DNA from: Verticillium longisporum
Lineage: Eukaryota > Ascomycota > Sordariomycetes > Glomerellales > Plectosphaerellaceae
Direction: 5' to 3'
NCBI GenBank assembly: GCA_019188255.1
Contig: JAETXT010000016.1
Location: 124,001-188,000 of the forward strand
DNA: 64,000 bases
Position numbers and translations under genes: made by a program. Positions 35,204 to 45,810 of this stretch are shown piece after piece. The first letter of the stretch is position 1, and every line of letters begins with the position of its first letter. The notes below the pieces were generated by a model. That model was not told the DNA's origin, did no database searches, and saw nothing but the letters and a program-made list of their open reading frames with translations.

Positions 35204-38200
35204 TCAGTCGTCCCAAACGCCAGCGTCGAAACTCGCAACCGCCGAAAAGGGGTTGCGGTTCTCCTGGTCGACCACCGGCTTCGTTTCCGCCTTGGCCTGC
35301 TTCACGTCGGCCTCGACGTCCATGGCATCGATAAAGGAGTCCAGATTCATCAGCACGTCAGCGACATCATCGCCGCTGTCCGAACCGTTATCCTCCATGT
35401 GACCTGTCGTGTGATCATCGTGCAGCTCTGCAACATCGCTGCTTGCCGTGCGTGTTTCTGGGCCCTGGTGGCCGAGCTCATCTGCGATGACAAACGCCTC
35501 AGCCATGGCCATGGGCGACGGACTTCGCAGGACCTGCTGTGATGCCGTGGGCAGGATGCGATGCCTGTGACCTTTGACCGTCTTCTTGACGACGGAGAAG
35601 TGTTTGTAGAAAGGATCGATCTGGCTCGTCGGCAGGTCGTCGAGAGCCTGTTCTGGTGGGGGAGACGCAGCCCGGCGCGCCGTGGTAGGCGTCTCGTCGG
35701 CTCGGCTGCTGGCGTCTGCAGACTCGTACGGCAGGGTTCCCCAAGAAACACGCTTGTTGGAACGCGGAGAGCTGCCCCATGGGTTGATGTTCGCGTCCAG
35801 AAGGATGCTCTGCGTGCTGGGCAAGTGGCCGCCGGAAACCCTTGCGTTGCGTGACTTGCGCCGGGCCGGCTGCTCAGGCGACGTGAAGTCGGCAAAAGGC
35901 TTCAGCGTAAACGTCGCAGTCGGCAGAACCGGCTCTTCCTGCCTGTGAAGCGGCGTCGAGGGCGCAGTGTGTAGCCTGTCTGTCTCTCCCGAGACTGTCG
36001 AATCCGCCTCCCGCTCGGTCATGTTCTGCGCTTCGTGCGTGAAAGAGCTCATGATGCTAAGACCAGCCGTTTTGAAAGCACTCATGGCGGCCTTGCGCAG
36101 TTGATCTAGTCCAGAATACGGCGTCGATGGGGTCTCTTTTGGTACCACGTCTGTGTATGCAGCGTCTATGAGGGCTGTACCTGTGTGATCTTCATCAACC
36201 TTCCAAGGGGTCTGTTGCGAACCTTGTGGAACGGGGCTTCCACCTTGAGGTAGGGCCGTAGCGCCGATTTCCTCCAAGGTGTGCGACTTGACAGTCGCTT
36301 GCATTGGCGTGACATCTCCATTCCAGGGACTTTGTTGTGAGGGAGCAATTGTTCCACCTGAAGGGGTTTCATGACACTGCTTCAGGCAATCCAAGTCGGC
36401 CATTTCCTCGACAACCCGCTCAGTCTGAGGTGCTACCAAAGACACAGACGATTGAACCCGTTCTGAGCATTCGTCCGATGTTATAGCGTTCCCGTGTCGT
36501 TCGATGAAGGACGAGGGACCTTCTACTACCGGAAGGCCTGAATGGTCAGTGGTCAAATGGCTTTCCATGTCGCAGTTCGAAAGGGCATCTGAGGCACATT
36601 CTTCTGCCTGAACAGCCGCTGAGGTGATTGCTTCGTTTGCCACCGCCAGCACGGTTGGCTGGAGTGGCACGCGTGGCCTATCGTGAGTTTCTGGCGGTTG
36701 GTCCGACTCCTCGCTCTTTTCCGAAGCTGTGGTTTCTTCCAATGTTTGTTCAGGCTCTTCTTTGTCCATACACATAGTCTCATCATTCTCAATACTCTGT
36801 ACAGCGGTCCTCTCAGGTTTCGAACATCGCTTTGCAGATTTGAGAAATGTAGACTCAACCAGAGTACTTGAGTCGAACGCCGGCTGCGAGGATGGTATGA
36901 CTTCATCAACCGAAATTGCGTCATCACACTCGCTGTCGGAGCTATTAAAGCTCACATCGTCGATAATGTTGCCCAAAGCCTGTTCTTCGTCGGGTTGTGG
37001 AAGTCTGGCTGTTTGCTGCGACGGCGACTGTTCTGCCGATGGAACCTCAGCATTGCCCTGGTCCGCCCGCTCCTCCGCTGCTGATGAGAGCTCGACCGCG
37101 ACGTGATTATCAACAGACGGTGCGTCGTGGTCGTGCGATCCAAGGGAAGTGAAGTCCGAAATGTCGTCGGGAGCCGAGCTCAAAGGTGATGTCAGTTGCT
37201 GTGCCGGCAAAGGGCCTGGTGTGCTAGCCCTCCTCTTTGGCCTCGCGCGATATATAAAGCTGTCGTCTTGCTGAGTTTCAAACTCGGGTGCTTTGTCCTT
37301 GTCCACAACCGGCACAGTCTTCGCCGTTGGCGTCGCTGTGCCTTGTCGGATGAACCGCCGGCTGGCGTTACTCCGGATGCTTCTAGCTTCTGAAGCCTGC
37401 CGGCGGGGCGAGACCTGTGACCGGGTTGACGCTGCTCGCCAGGTGCGGGGCTTCTGGGACGACTGGCTGGGTCCGGACAGTTCGTCATCTGAATCACTCT
37501 CGCCGTTGGCCTTGGCTGGCGAGGTGAGGATTCCGATTCGTGTAGGCGATTTCCTTTCCGGCGAGATGGGGTTGTCAAAATTGTGCACAATGTTGTTGTT
37601 GAGTTCGTCTTCGACATCGGCCTCAGGCGGTGGAAGAATAGGCTGATGTATATTTTGGCTCATGCCGAAGCCTTGCGCTAATACGGACGCAGTGTCAAGG
37701 TCGTCGAGGTCGTCAATGTCACCGCCAGTTCGATGGCGCTTGGGAGCTCTCCTCTTGAGCCAGCCGGGGTCCTGGGCACGTCGTTTGCGGAGGACGGTCG
37801 ATTCGAAGGAAGCTTGGCGAGGCGCCCAAAATCTGTCGATGGATGGCTTAGCCGGTGCGACCCTGCTCCTCCAGCTCTCGAGCTTGACGAGCTCATCTTC
37901 GTCAAGGTATGGGTGTTGTATAGCTCGATCTAGGCTCTCGGGACTCGGTAGGTGACAGGAAGAACTGGCATGGGCTGTGGCCTTTTGAGTGAAGGAATCT
38001 TCTATAGAGTGGCGTATCGAACGCAGCTTGGCTACGGATTGCGAGATGCCGGAGTAGGATACACCACTACCCGGTGTGTCTGAAGAGGTCGAACGACCCT
38101 TGGAGCGGCCTTTGGATTGCCAAGGATTGGTCCAGCCCGATGCTTCGTCAAAGGGGCCGCGCAGGGTTGCTGATAGGATGAAGGTCTTCTTGCCCTCTAG

Positions 38201-38356
38201 AAACCTGACGGCGGCAGCTTCGTACTTATACTTTCGAACAGAGGGGTTGGGGTAGTCTTCGTCGTCGGATCCTTTATAGAGGGCCTCGGTGGGGTCGGCT
38301 TCGCAGTACAGGGGCTCATCGCCAATGCGACGATATCGCGGGACAGCAGCCGCCAT
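35204..38356 (-). CDS. Uncharacterised 1050-aa disordered fungal protein
   Basis: I do not recognise a function. The single-exon frame opens with MAAAVPRYRRIGDEPLYCEA and an ordered-looking N-terminal block of about 85 residues: YKYEAAAVRFLEGKKTFILS, then LRGPFDEASGWTNPW. The rest is low-complexity and rich in Ser, Thr, Pro and Glu, with many SP/TP sites (NPWGSSPRSNKRVSWG, QTPWKVDE, ARPKRRASTPGP) and basic KR patches such as KRRAPKRHR near residue 205. This composition suggests a nuclear, heavily phosphorylated scaffold, which is inference. Similar fungal proteins are, to my memory, sometimes labelled protamine-like; I would not transfer that name. It is divergent from NUD1 across 786 bp. The frame is intact. 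Confidence 0.82.
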   Translation of the reverse strand: MAAAVPRYRRIGDEPLYCEADPTEALYKGSDDEDYPNPSVRKYKYEAAAVRFLEGKKTFILSATLRGPFDEASGWTNPWQSKGRSKGRSTSSDTPGSGVSYSGISQSVAKLRSIRHSIEDSFTQKATAHASSSCHLPSPESLDRAIQHPYLDEDELVKLESWRSRVAPAKPSIDRFWAPRQASFESTVLRKRRAQDPGWLKRRAPKRHRTGGDIDDLDDLDTASVLAQGFGMSQNIHQPILPPPEADVEDELNNNIVHNFDNPISPERKSPTRIGILTSPAKANGESDSDDELSGPSQSSQKPRTWRAASTRSQVSPRRQASEARSIRSNASRRFIRQGTATPTAKTVPVVDKDKAPEFETQQDDSFIYRARPKRRASTPGPLPAQQLTSPLSSAPDDISDFTSLGSHDHDAPSVDNHVAVELSSAAEERADQGNAEVPSAEQSPSQQTARLPQPDEEQALGNIIDDVSFNSSDSECDDAISVDEVIPSSQPAFDSSTLVESTFLKSAKRCSKPERTAVQSIENDETMCMDKEEPEQTLEETTASEKSEESDQPPETHDRPRVPLQPTVLAVANEAITSAAVQAEECASDALSNCDMESHLTTDHSGLPVVEGPSSFIERHGNAITSDECSERVQSSVSLVAPQTERVVEEMADLDCLKQCHETPSGGTIAPSQQSPWNGDVTPMQATVKSHTLEEIGATALPQGGSPVPQGSQQTPWKVDEDHTGTALIDAAYTDVVPKETPSTPYSGLDQLRKAAMSAFKTAGLSIMSSFTHEAQNMTEREADSTVSGETDRLHTAPSTPLHRQEEPVLPTATFTLKPFADFTSPEQPARRKSRNARVSGGHLPSTQSILLDANINPWGSSPRSNKRVSWGTLPYESADASSRADETPTTARRAASPPPEQALDDLPTSQIDPFYKHFSVVKKTVKGHRHRILPTASQQVLRSPSPMAMAEAFVIADELGHQGPETRTASSDVAELHDDHTTGHMEDNGSDSGDDVADVLMNLDSFIDAMDVEADVKQAKAETKPVVDQENRNPFSAVASFDAGVWDD

Positions 38357-39142
38357 GTCGTCAGGGCCGTTCTAGACGACCATTGACGAGCTGATTGTCG
38401 AACCGTGTCAAGGAGCATGCGGCTAGGGCTGTGTCAAGTGCAACGACAGAGTCAAAAGGGGCACATGGATGGAATGTCGCAAACAGAATGAGGCCGCAAC
38501 AGGGGTTCGAAAGGTGAGGCATGCAACCCAGTTCGTGGTGGAAGGAGATGCAACCACGATGCCAGTGCACGTTCACGGGGAGACGCGCGCCCCGCGTCCA
38601 CACGTGATAGCGCGTTTAATAGGCTTCCACCACAGTTCGGTGAGGCCCCGGTGAGCTCCTTCTGACAGCCCCTTGCCCCCACACGAGGTAGGATTGTTGA
38701 CGCAGCAACGGCACCCCTGCCCCCAATCACCAGCGACTTCTTGTTTATCCCACCTTCACGTCACAAGCCGCCAGGACCAGGCGCATCCCTCCACCGTCTT
38801 CATTTCTTGTCACATTCGCGTGCCAGAGCTTCACTGCAGATTGCAGATTGCAGATTTTCCGTGTTGCGCAGCGGCAGCGTGGCGTCGATACTAACCAGCA
38901 GCACTTCTCGATACTCTTTAGTTCTTTGCCCAGCAGTTGTTTTTTTTAGATCTGCATTGGCTGTATTGACGCGCACTCGGCACTATCTGGATCAGTTCTT
39001 TTTTCTCCTACTCGACTTCCACAATACCACGACGCGACTCCAAGTCGCTTGACACGCTCTCTGACTACTACGACGACACGCGAAACGATCCTCATGACCA
39101 AATTATAACCGACATCTCCATCTTCTCTCTCTCTCAACAGCC
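38357..39142. promoter_or_regulatory. Divergent promoter region upstream of NUD1
   Basis: 786-bp spacer between two outward-facing ATGs. A tandem 7-mer TGCAGAT occurs three times at 38835-38855. A long CT-rich stretch precedes the NUD1 ATG and looks like a transcribed leader. Confidence 0.55.
38835..38855. repeat. Tandem TGCAGAT x3
   Basis: Three exact head-to-tail 7-mers in the NUD1 upstream region. Confidence 0.85.
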
Positions 39143-42100
39143 ATGGCGCACGCGTGGCTCGACTCTCTCTCCGAGGACTGGCCCTCGCAACTGGGCTCAG
39201 ATGCCTCGCTGCCCCCTCAACTCCCTCCACTCAATTCGAACGAGAACAGCGCGGTTGCCAATGGAAGGGCACCTCCTAGCAGGCTGCCACTGCCCATGAA
39301 GACGGCGCCAACAGCCAATGCCAATGACGGCAGCTTCAATATCCTCAGCGAGCGTAGCACCAACGAGAGGAATCTTCCCTCCTCCGCGCGCAAACCCTCC
39401 AAACTCCCCAACGAGATCGACGCCGGTCCCGAGAGCCGCTATGCGAGCCGAACGTTCTCTGCCTCGACCACCGGGTCTGTGGTCCATAACACGGTAAACC
39501 ACCGATCGACAAGCGCATCACCCAACAAAAAGGGCCACACGCCAGAATGGAAGCGACGTCTAGTCTATGGGGAGGTGCCCTACGGCGAGCAGCAAGATCT
39601 TTTCCAATCCGCGGCCACCGGGCTAGAGAATATGTTTAAGCCACCCCCACCACCACAAGAAGGCTCTGTCGTCGACGACAGTCGACAACACTCGGGCATG
39701 CCTTCCAGCCCACCTATTTATCGCCCGGCCGAACCTGCTACACCGGTATATGACGAGGATGACGACGATGAAGGCAGCGTTGTGCATGCGATGGAAGGTA
39801 GTCCCAGCCCCAGCCCACGGAAGCCTCGAGAAATGACATACAAAATGGTCGACGAGTCGTATGATGCGGGCAGTCTCGACGGCTATAGCACACAAGGACA
39901 CAGTCAAGAGGCTGCTGACTCGATAGCTGAAGAGAGCCTACCGGTGCGCGTAGCATCTGCCAACGGTCTTGCGCCACCGACCGATGCGTCAAGGAAAACC
40001 AGCGGACAGAGCGTTGTTCGTAATGAGGACTTCAGCCCCATCGTGCTCACGAAGCAGGTCGGCAATGTCGGCCAGGTTGACTTTGCACCTGTCGAAGTAC
40101 CGGCCGATCAGCTAAAGAATCGTTTGGAAAAACTGCGCATCAACCAGATGCTGCTGGACTCGTACGCCGAGGGAGAGCTCGACTTCAGCGACCTGCAAGA
40201 GGAAGGCATCTCGGGAGGTCCTGAAGACACTGACGAATTTGCGCGACAGGGTGGTTTCTTAAACACTCGGCGTGGCGGCCGATCTGCTGAGGGATCCTTC
40301 CGACATCGCCTGCTCAGCCCAGGCATGTCTGGCGACACGTCTGACATGCTCCCGGAGGACTCGCTTCAAGCTAGCACCCCCAAGCAATTCCCCACCATCC
40401 GCATCAACGAGGAAGGCTTTGGCAGCCATCGATTCGCCTCTGAGACGTCGCCTCAGCTTCGCGCGCCCTTTCCAAGTCCCGAAAGACAGGACACTAACCC
40501 TCAGTCCAACGGCGGAAGCCCGCTCAAGCTCTTCGGGCCATACGACACGTTCACTAACCAGACTCTTCTACGCCGCATCAGCCAGTTTGAAGACAACTCG
40601 TCAAACGAATCCAGGCTATCTGAGGAACAGGGAGAAGAAATGCAGGCTTATAGCCAGAGTCTGGCGGCACCCTCCAGCCCGCCACGACCCAAACCCTCCC
40701 AATTCATGCCAAGCGCTCGATCGGTCAGTCAGTTCGGCCGAGGCGATTTGCAGGGTTTTCAATTCGGCGATGTGTCACTCCGATCTGATGGCGCAACCTC
40801 GGAAGAGGATGAAAGCCATGTCAGTGTGCCTGCAACATCTAGCCGCAACATGAAGTTTGATCTCGAGCCTACATCTCCACAAGGCGATGTACCCCTCATC
40901 ATCCCAAACAAACGGCGGCCACAGGGCGTGACGCCATCGTCCTCGAGAAACAATAGAACAGTTTCCTTTTCCAGTCGCGTCAGTGTTCAGTACCACGACA
41001 GCAGCAGGCCCAGCAGCAGACCGGGCCCACCGGTGCTGGCAACGCCCAAGCGAGACAGCGGCTCCGAAGGCAAGCGGCCTCGGACGTCACCCACCAAGGA
41101 TCCAACCCCCAAGCGAAGACGTACTCTCCACAAGTCCGATGTAGCCTACGGCTACGAGCAGCTCGCCGCGCTTGAAACGGTGCAGGATTCGCATTGGTAC
41201 ATGCAATCCATGATGGGCAAGCGCCAGGAGGTTCGTTCAGGCGGATTCCAGCAGCTGGCCCACCCTGACGTCCTCGCCGCCCGACAGATGAGCCGGCCAC
41301 GCACGCCAACGCCTAGTCAGCGATCCTCGGTGCAGCGTGAAAGACACCCGAGCTCTGAAATCCAGCCTCAGGAGCAGTCACAGTCGCAGTCGCAATATTC
41401 CCCAAAGCGCAGCTCGCAGCTGGCGAATGGCTCGATGGAACGGAACGAAAGCACCGAAACTGATCGCAAGCCATCCATCAAGACGCAGGACTTTGTCGAG
41501 CAGGCTGGTGCCATCATGGCGATGATTCGCAGCGGAATCAAACCACCCAATGGACTCGACAGCGTGGAGGAGTCAGAGGAGGGCGATTATGCCAGCCCAA
41601 GCCCTGATATCCAGGACGTGTCGTTTGAGGAGTCGACAAGGGAGCCTCTTTCCCGGCCACCAAGCCGCGACGGCAAGCCGGTGACGAGGGTTCCGCCCCG
41701 CCAGGAGAACCCCGAGGTGCTGGATTACCTGAAGAAATATCAGGAGCTCAGTGACATGGGCGATGTCATCTCCTCGTCTCTGCGGTCCATGGGTCTGGCC
41801 CAGGATGCTATCCGTGCCGCTCAAGAAGTGGAGAAGATGGTTCAAGCGGGCCAGGACGTTTCCTATCCCGACGACCTTGATTCTTTGGAAGACATCATCA
41901 GTGACCCGCCTAATATTCGAATCAGCCGCGGACCAGCCGCCGACCAAAACGCAATCGGACCAGACTACCCATCCAACATTTCGGATGGCTCAACAAAGAG
42001 CATCCCAACCGGGTCGTCACGGGGTTCTGAGTCCAAGAAGACCATTCTGCCAGCGAGCGTCGTTCACCTGCTTCCCGAGTCTGTCGCGGGCATGTATCTC

Positions 42101-44614
42101 GACAAACAGCAAAATATCTGGGTCAAGCGCAGGGCTGAGTCTGTCCGCATCCACAACATTCTGCCTTCCGAAGACAGCGAGGATGACCCGTTTGCGAGCA
42201 TCCCCGACCTGACCGTTGACATGACGAGGGAGATGGAGAACCTGCGTCTGAATCCCTCACAGCAGACCCTCAGTGGCGACGAGAACGAGTCCTCTGGAGA
42301 CTATTCACGCACGCCGAGCAGCCAGCGCAGCAAGAGCTACGTCACCCTGTCCCCGAACGGTGCGATACCTGAGGGTATGTCTCCCCAGGCGCAAGAGGAG
42401 CTCACGAAGCTCGAGAGCATGGTCAACAGCCCAACTAGCGATCGCGACGACTACGAGGAGGAGATGCGCGTCGAAGACCGCAACCGCGTGTCCCCGTCGA
42501 GGAAGAACCTGACCATTTCCTTCTCTTCGCCTATTGCATCCATCATTCACGACGTGGTTCCCGAGGACATTGATAGACTCGAGGACGACACGGGTAGCAT
42601 CTCGCATGCTGACGGTGGATCATGGTCTGAGCAACAGACCGATAACCATTATCGCAGTCTCACGAAGAATGCGCGCAAGAAGTTGCTGGCTCGGTCCAAA
42701 AACGGCACGCGGAGGGCGTCTCGAAACCTCGCGGTTCAAGGACAGGCCTTTACGCCACGTCCAGTGTCTCGCATCGACGAACAGGATGAAGACAGCCAGA
42801 ACGAGCGCGCCCACGCCGAGAGCAGGCAAATCAGCATCCTCGCTGATGCAAGCGTTGTCAGCCACCAGGATCGCCAGACAAGCCTCAGCTTCGTAGTGTC
42901 GACACCCGCCGCTCACCACGGTGCCGGAGCCATCATCAGCCAAAACGTCGGCAACCTGTCTCTCAGCCCTCTGTCCGAGTTCACGATGAACAACCAGGAC
43001 CAATCGTTCGGACTGGAGGTTAGCTACCTGGTGCAGGACCGACACTTGGTCACAGGCGATGGTTCTAAGAAAGTGCTGTCCATGACGGTCCGCGACCTTG
43101 TCGACCGACTGACCGAGGTGGAGCCTTTCGAGGCCAACTGGGACGACTTTGTGGAACTGGACGTCAGCGACAAACGCTTATCGAGCCTGCATATGCTGGA
43201 TGAGTTTTGCGGGCGACTGGTGTCACTGGACGCCTCGACCAACGCACTGTCACATCTTGATGGCGTGCCCTCGACGGTTCGCCACCTCAAGGCGTCCAGC
43301 AACCTGTTGACGGAGCTGACTTCTTGGGACCATCTGTCAAATCTACAGTACATTGACGTGTCAAACAATGAGCTGCGCAGCCTGGCTGGCCTCAACAATC
43401 TCGTTCACCTGCGAGGCGTCCGCGCGGATAACAATAAGCTGACATCGCTGGACGGCTTCCACTTCCACGACGGGCTCCTGTCGCTGCGAGCGCGGGACAA
43501 CCTGATCGAGGAGCTCGATTTTGACGGCACCAAGCTTGACCGGTTGGCAGAGCTGGACCTGTGCGGCAACAAGATCCAGTCGATTCGCAACCTGGGACAA
43601 CTCCCGTCGCTGGAGACTCTCAAGGTGCAGCGCAACCAGCTTGTGGACTTCCACAACGAAGGACCACTGCCATGCCTTCGACACCTTGACGTTGGGGACA
43701 ACAATGTGACATCGCTCGACATCAGCTCTATGCCTTGCCTGCGCGTTCTGCACGCTGATAGGAACCGCATTAGCAGAATCACTGGCTTCGCGCGTGCAAG
43801 GTATCTAGACAGCATATCGCTCAGAGAGCAGCGCGGCGACGAGCCTCTCGGGCTAGCGTTCCTGTCCGCCGCCTATGAGGTGCGCAAGCTTTTCCTGTCG
43901 GGCAACTACATTGGTCAATTCGAGCCGCAGGTCGATTTCCTCAATCTGCAGCTTCTTGAGCTGGCAAACTGCGGGCTGCAGTCACTCCCGGAGAATCTCG
44001 GTCAGCTGATGCCGAACTTGCGATCGCTGAACCTCAATTTCCACCCCATTGCGGCCATCAGCCCGCTGCGATTCATCCCGCGGTTGTAGAAGCTGCCCAT
44101 GGCGGGCTACTGACTGTCCAACACGACGCAAGACACGGAGGTGGTGACCGAGTACCCGCACCTCAGCAAGCTGGATCTGCGGGACAACCCGATGACACAG
44201 GGCTTCTACGCGCCACTGCAAGGCATGGTGCCTGTGGATCGCACGGGGTATGTGGATCCTTTTATGCTGCCCGAGGCAGATGCCGAGCGGGACGCACTTT
44301 TCGCGGGCCGACTGGACCAAGCGACACGACTGCGGCGGCGTCTGTACCAGGTGGTGTTTGTCGGGTGCTGCGCTCGGCTGAAAGAGCTGGACGGGCTGCC
44401 CGTCAAGCGCAGGGAGGCGCTGGCCAGGGATGCAGCGTACGAGATGCTAGTGAAGGAAGGTCTCCTACCGGGGCAGCAGCAGTCCGAAGAAACGGGGGCT
44501 TTGGAGCCGACGCGCAAGGGTGGGGAGCAGCAAGCCAAACCGCACGAGCAAGCAGAGGCTGCAAAATGCAGCGATGACAGCAGTCGGTGGAATGCGGAAG
44601 ACAGCTTTGCCTGA
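39143..44614 (+). CDS. NUD1: Nud1/Cdc11-like leucine-rich scaffold of the septation/mitotic exit network, two in-frame stops
   Basis: Scaffold at the spindle pole body that recruits septation initiation (SIN/MEN) kinases. One uninterrupted frame of 1648 codons runs from MAHAWLDSLSEDW to TAG at 44087. The same frame continues to 44614 after a second stop, TGA at 44111-44113, for 1824 codons in all. The N terminus has the conserved TPEWKRRLVYGEVPYGEQ motif followed by LFQSAATGLENMF. The middle is disordered. Leucine-rich repeats start near residue 1330, for example LQYIDVSNNELRSLAGL and LAELDLCGNKIQSI. Repeat sequence continues past both stops (YPHLSKLDLRDNPMTQGFYA), then a basic and Gln-rich tail. 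The two stops sit within a predicted repeat, so the protein is either cut short by about 175 residues or recoded. No frame-preserving intron removes them. Confidence 0.88.
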
Positions 44615-45810
44615 GTGGCGTATCTAGGCCTGTTCAGGGGTCGTTAGCATGATGGCGCCAGGGTGTTTCTGCATTTTTTTTCTCCTTCTCTTTCTCTTCC
44701 TCCCTTCCCCTTCCAAGCTCCCTGACTTTGCCTTCGGGGACCAGGCGGGCGATGACTGGTGGGACGGTTGTACAACACAGAAAATAAAGGGGGGCAGGAT
44801 GCTCCAATTGGGGAGTCTCGGCGTGGCGTTGGAATTTTGGGCATGCCAGGATGTGGATGGCTCCGAGGAGGCGGACATGACGAGTCAGGGTTAATGAGTT
44901 CATGCATCGAATTTTCTGGTAGTGTATGAGCAGAGTCACACGTTTGTTTGCTGGAGTGTTGCTCCCTGTTGTCCTGGATTGATTTGTGTGATTGATTTGT
45001 GTGAGGGGGGTCCGAGATCAATGTGGAATGGTGTCTTCTGGTTCCCGAAGAGGACAAAGGACGGCGTGCGGGTGCAGCCGCGCCGGCCGGGCAGAAGCAG
45101 GGGATCAGCGACCTTGATAGCTTGGGCGGGCCCTCCACGTCCTAATTCCTCTTTCGTCTCTTGCTGCTCGTCGAAGGGGCGGAATCAAATCTCTCGTGAT
45201 GGATATGCACGGAATGGTAATGGATGGAGTGGGGTGTGTGGTAGATGAAGTGAGGAAGGGAGGAGGAGGACGAAATATGATGTGGCCGTGATTTCATCAA
45301 AGGGAAGGTAGGGAGGAGGGGAAGGGAAGGTCGGTGCCAGTACCTACCAGCCTAAGGTAGATACTTAGGTAGGTAGGTAGGTACTTAGTGTGAGCCCTGA
45401 ACGCCTGGACCACTGTCTCTGTCGGGAAGAGGAAGGTCCACTTGCCCACTGAACTGCACTGCTCTTGCCCTGGTCACGTCTTTTCTCGGTTGCTCTGTCC
45501 CCCTGTAATTTCTGCTGCAGCCTTGCTGCCATCTGCATGAACAACCTTGTCTGGATTGCCGTCCAAACCTAACCTAACCCAAGCCCCAAGCCCAATCCCA
45601 AATCCCCATCCCATTTACCCCCCAATCATCATAGGGGAATCACCACCATCAACGCCTCCTCTTCTTGCCTTCTTGGCTGCAGCTGCATCACCACCAAGTA
45701 CTGAACTCTCTTGACTTTTCGTTCGCTTCTTTCTTCAAGATTGCGCTCTATCAAGACGGCGCCCATCAGATCATGAAGAACAAGGCGCTTGCCGCCGCCC
45801 GCCTCTCACA
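44615..45810. other. Spacer between NUD1 and TBC gene
   Basis: 1.2 kb with the NUD1 3' region, a TAGGTAGG-type repeat at 45341-45387 and the CT-rich leader of the TBC gene. No gene seen. Confidence 0.55.
45341..45387. repeat. TAGGTAGGTAGGTAGG intergenic repeat
   Basis: Run of four to five TAGG units flanked by CCTAAGGTAG and GTACTTAG, same class as 32396-32445. Confidence 0.75.

Noticed and set aside
44083..44140. An intron in NUD1 that would remove both stop codons
   Set aside because: A CTGAC branch-like site and AG acceptors exist, but the GT/AG pairs tried give 47, 50, 55 or 58 nt, none a multiple of three, and the removed segment reads as leucine-repeat protein.
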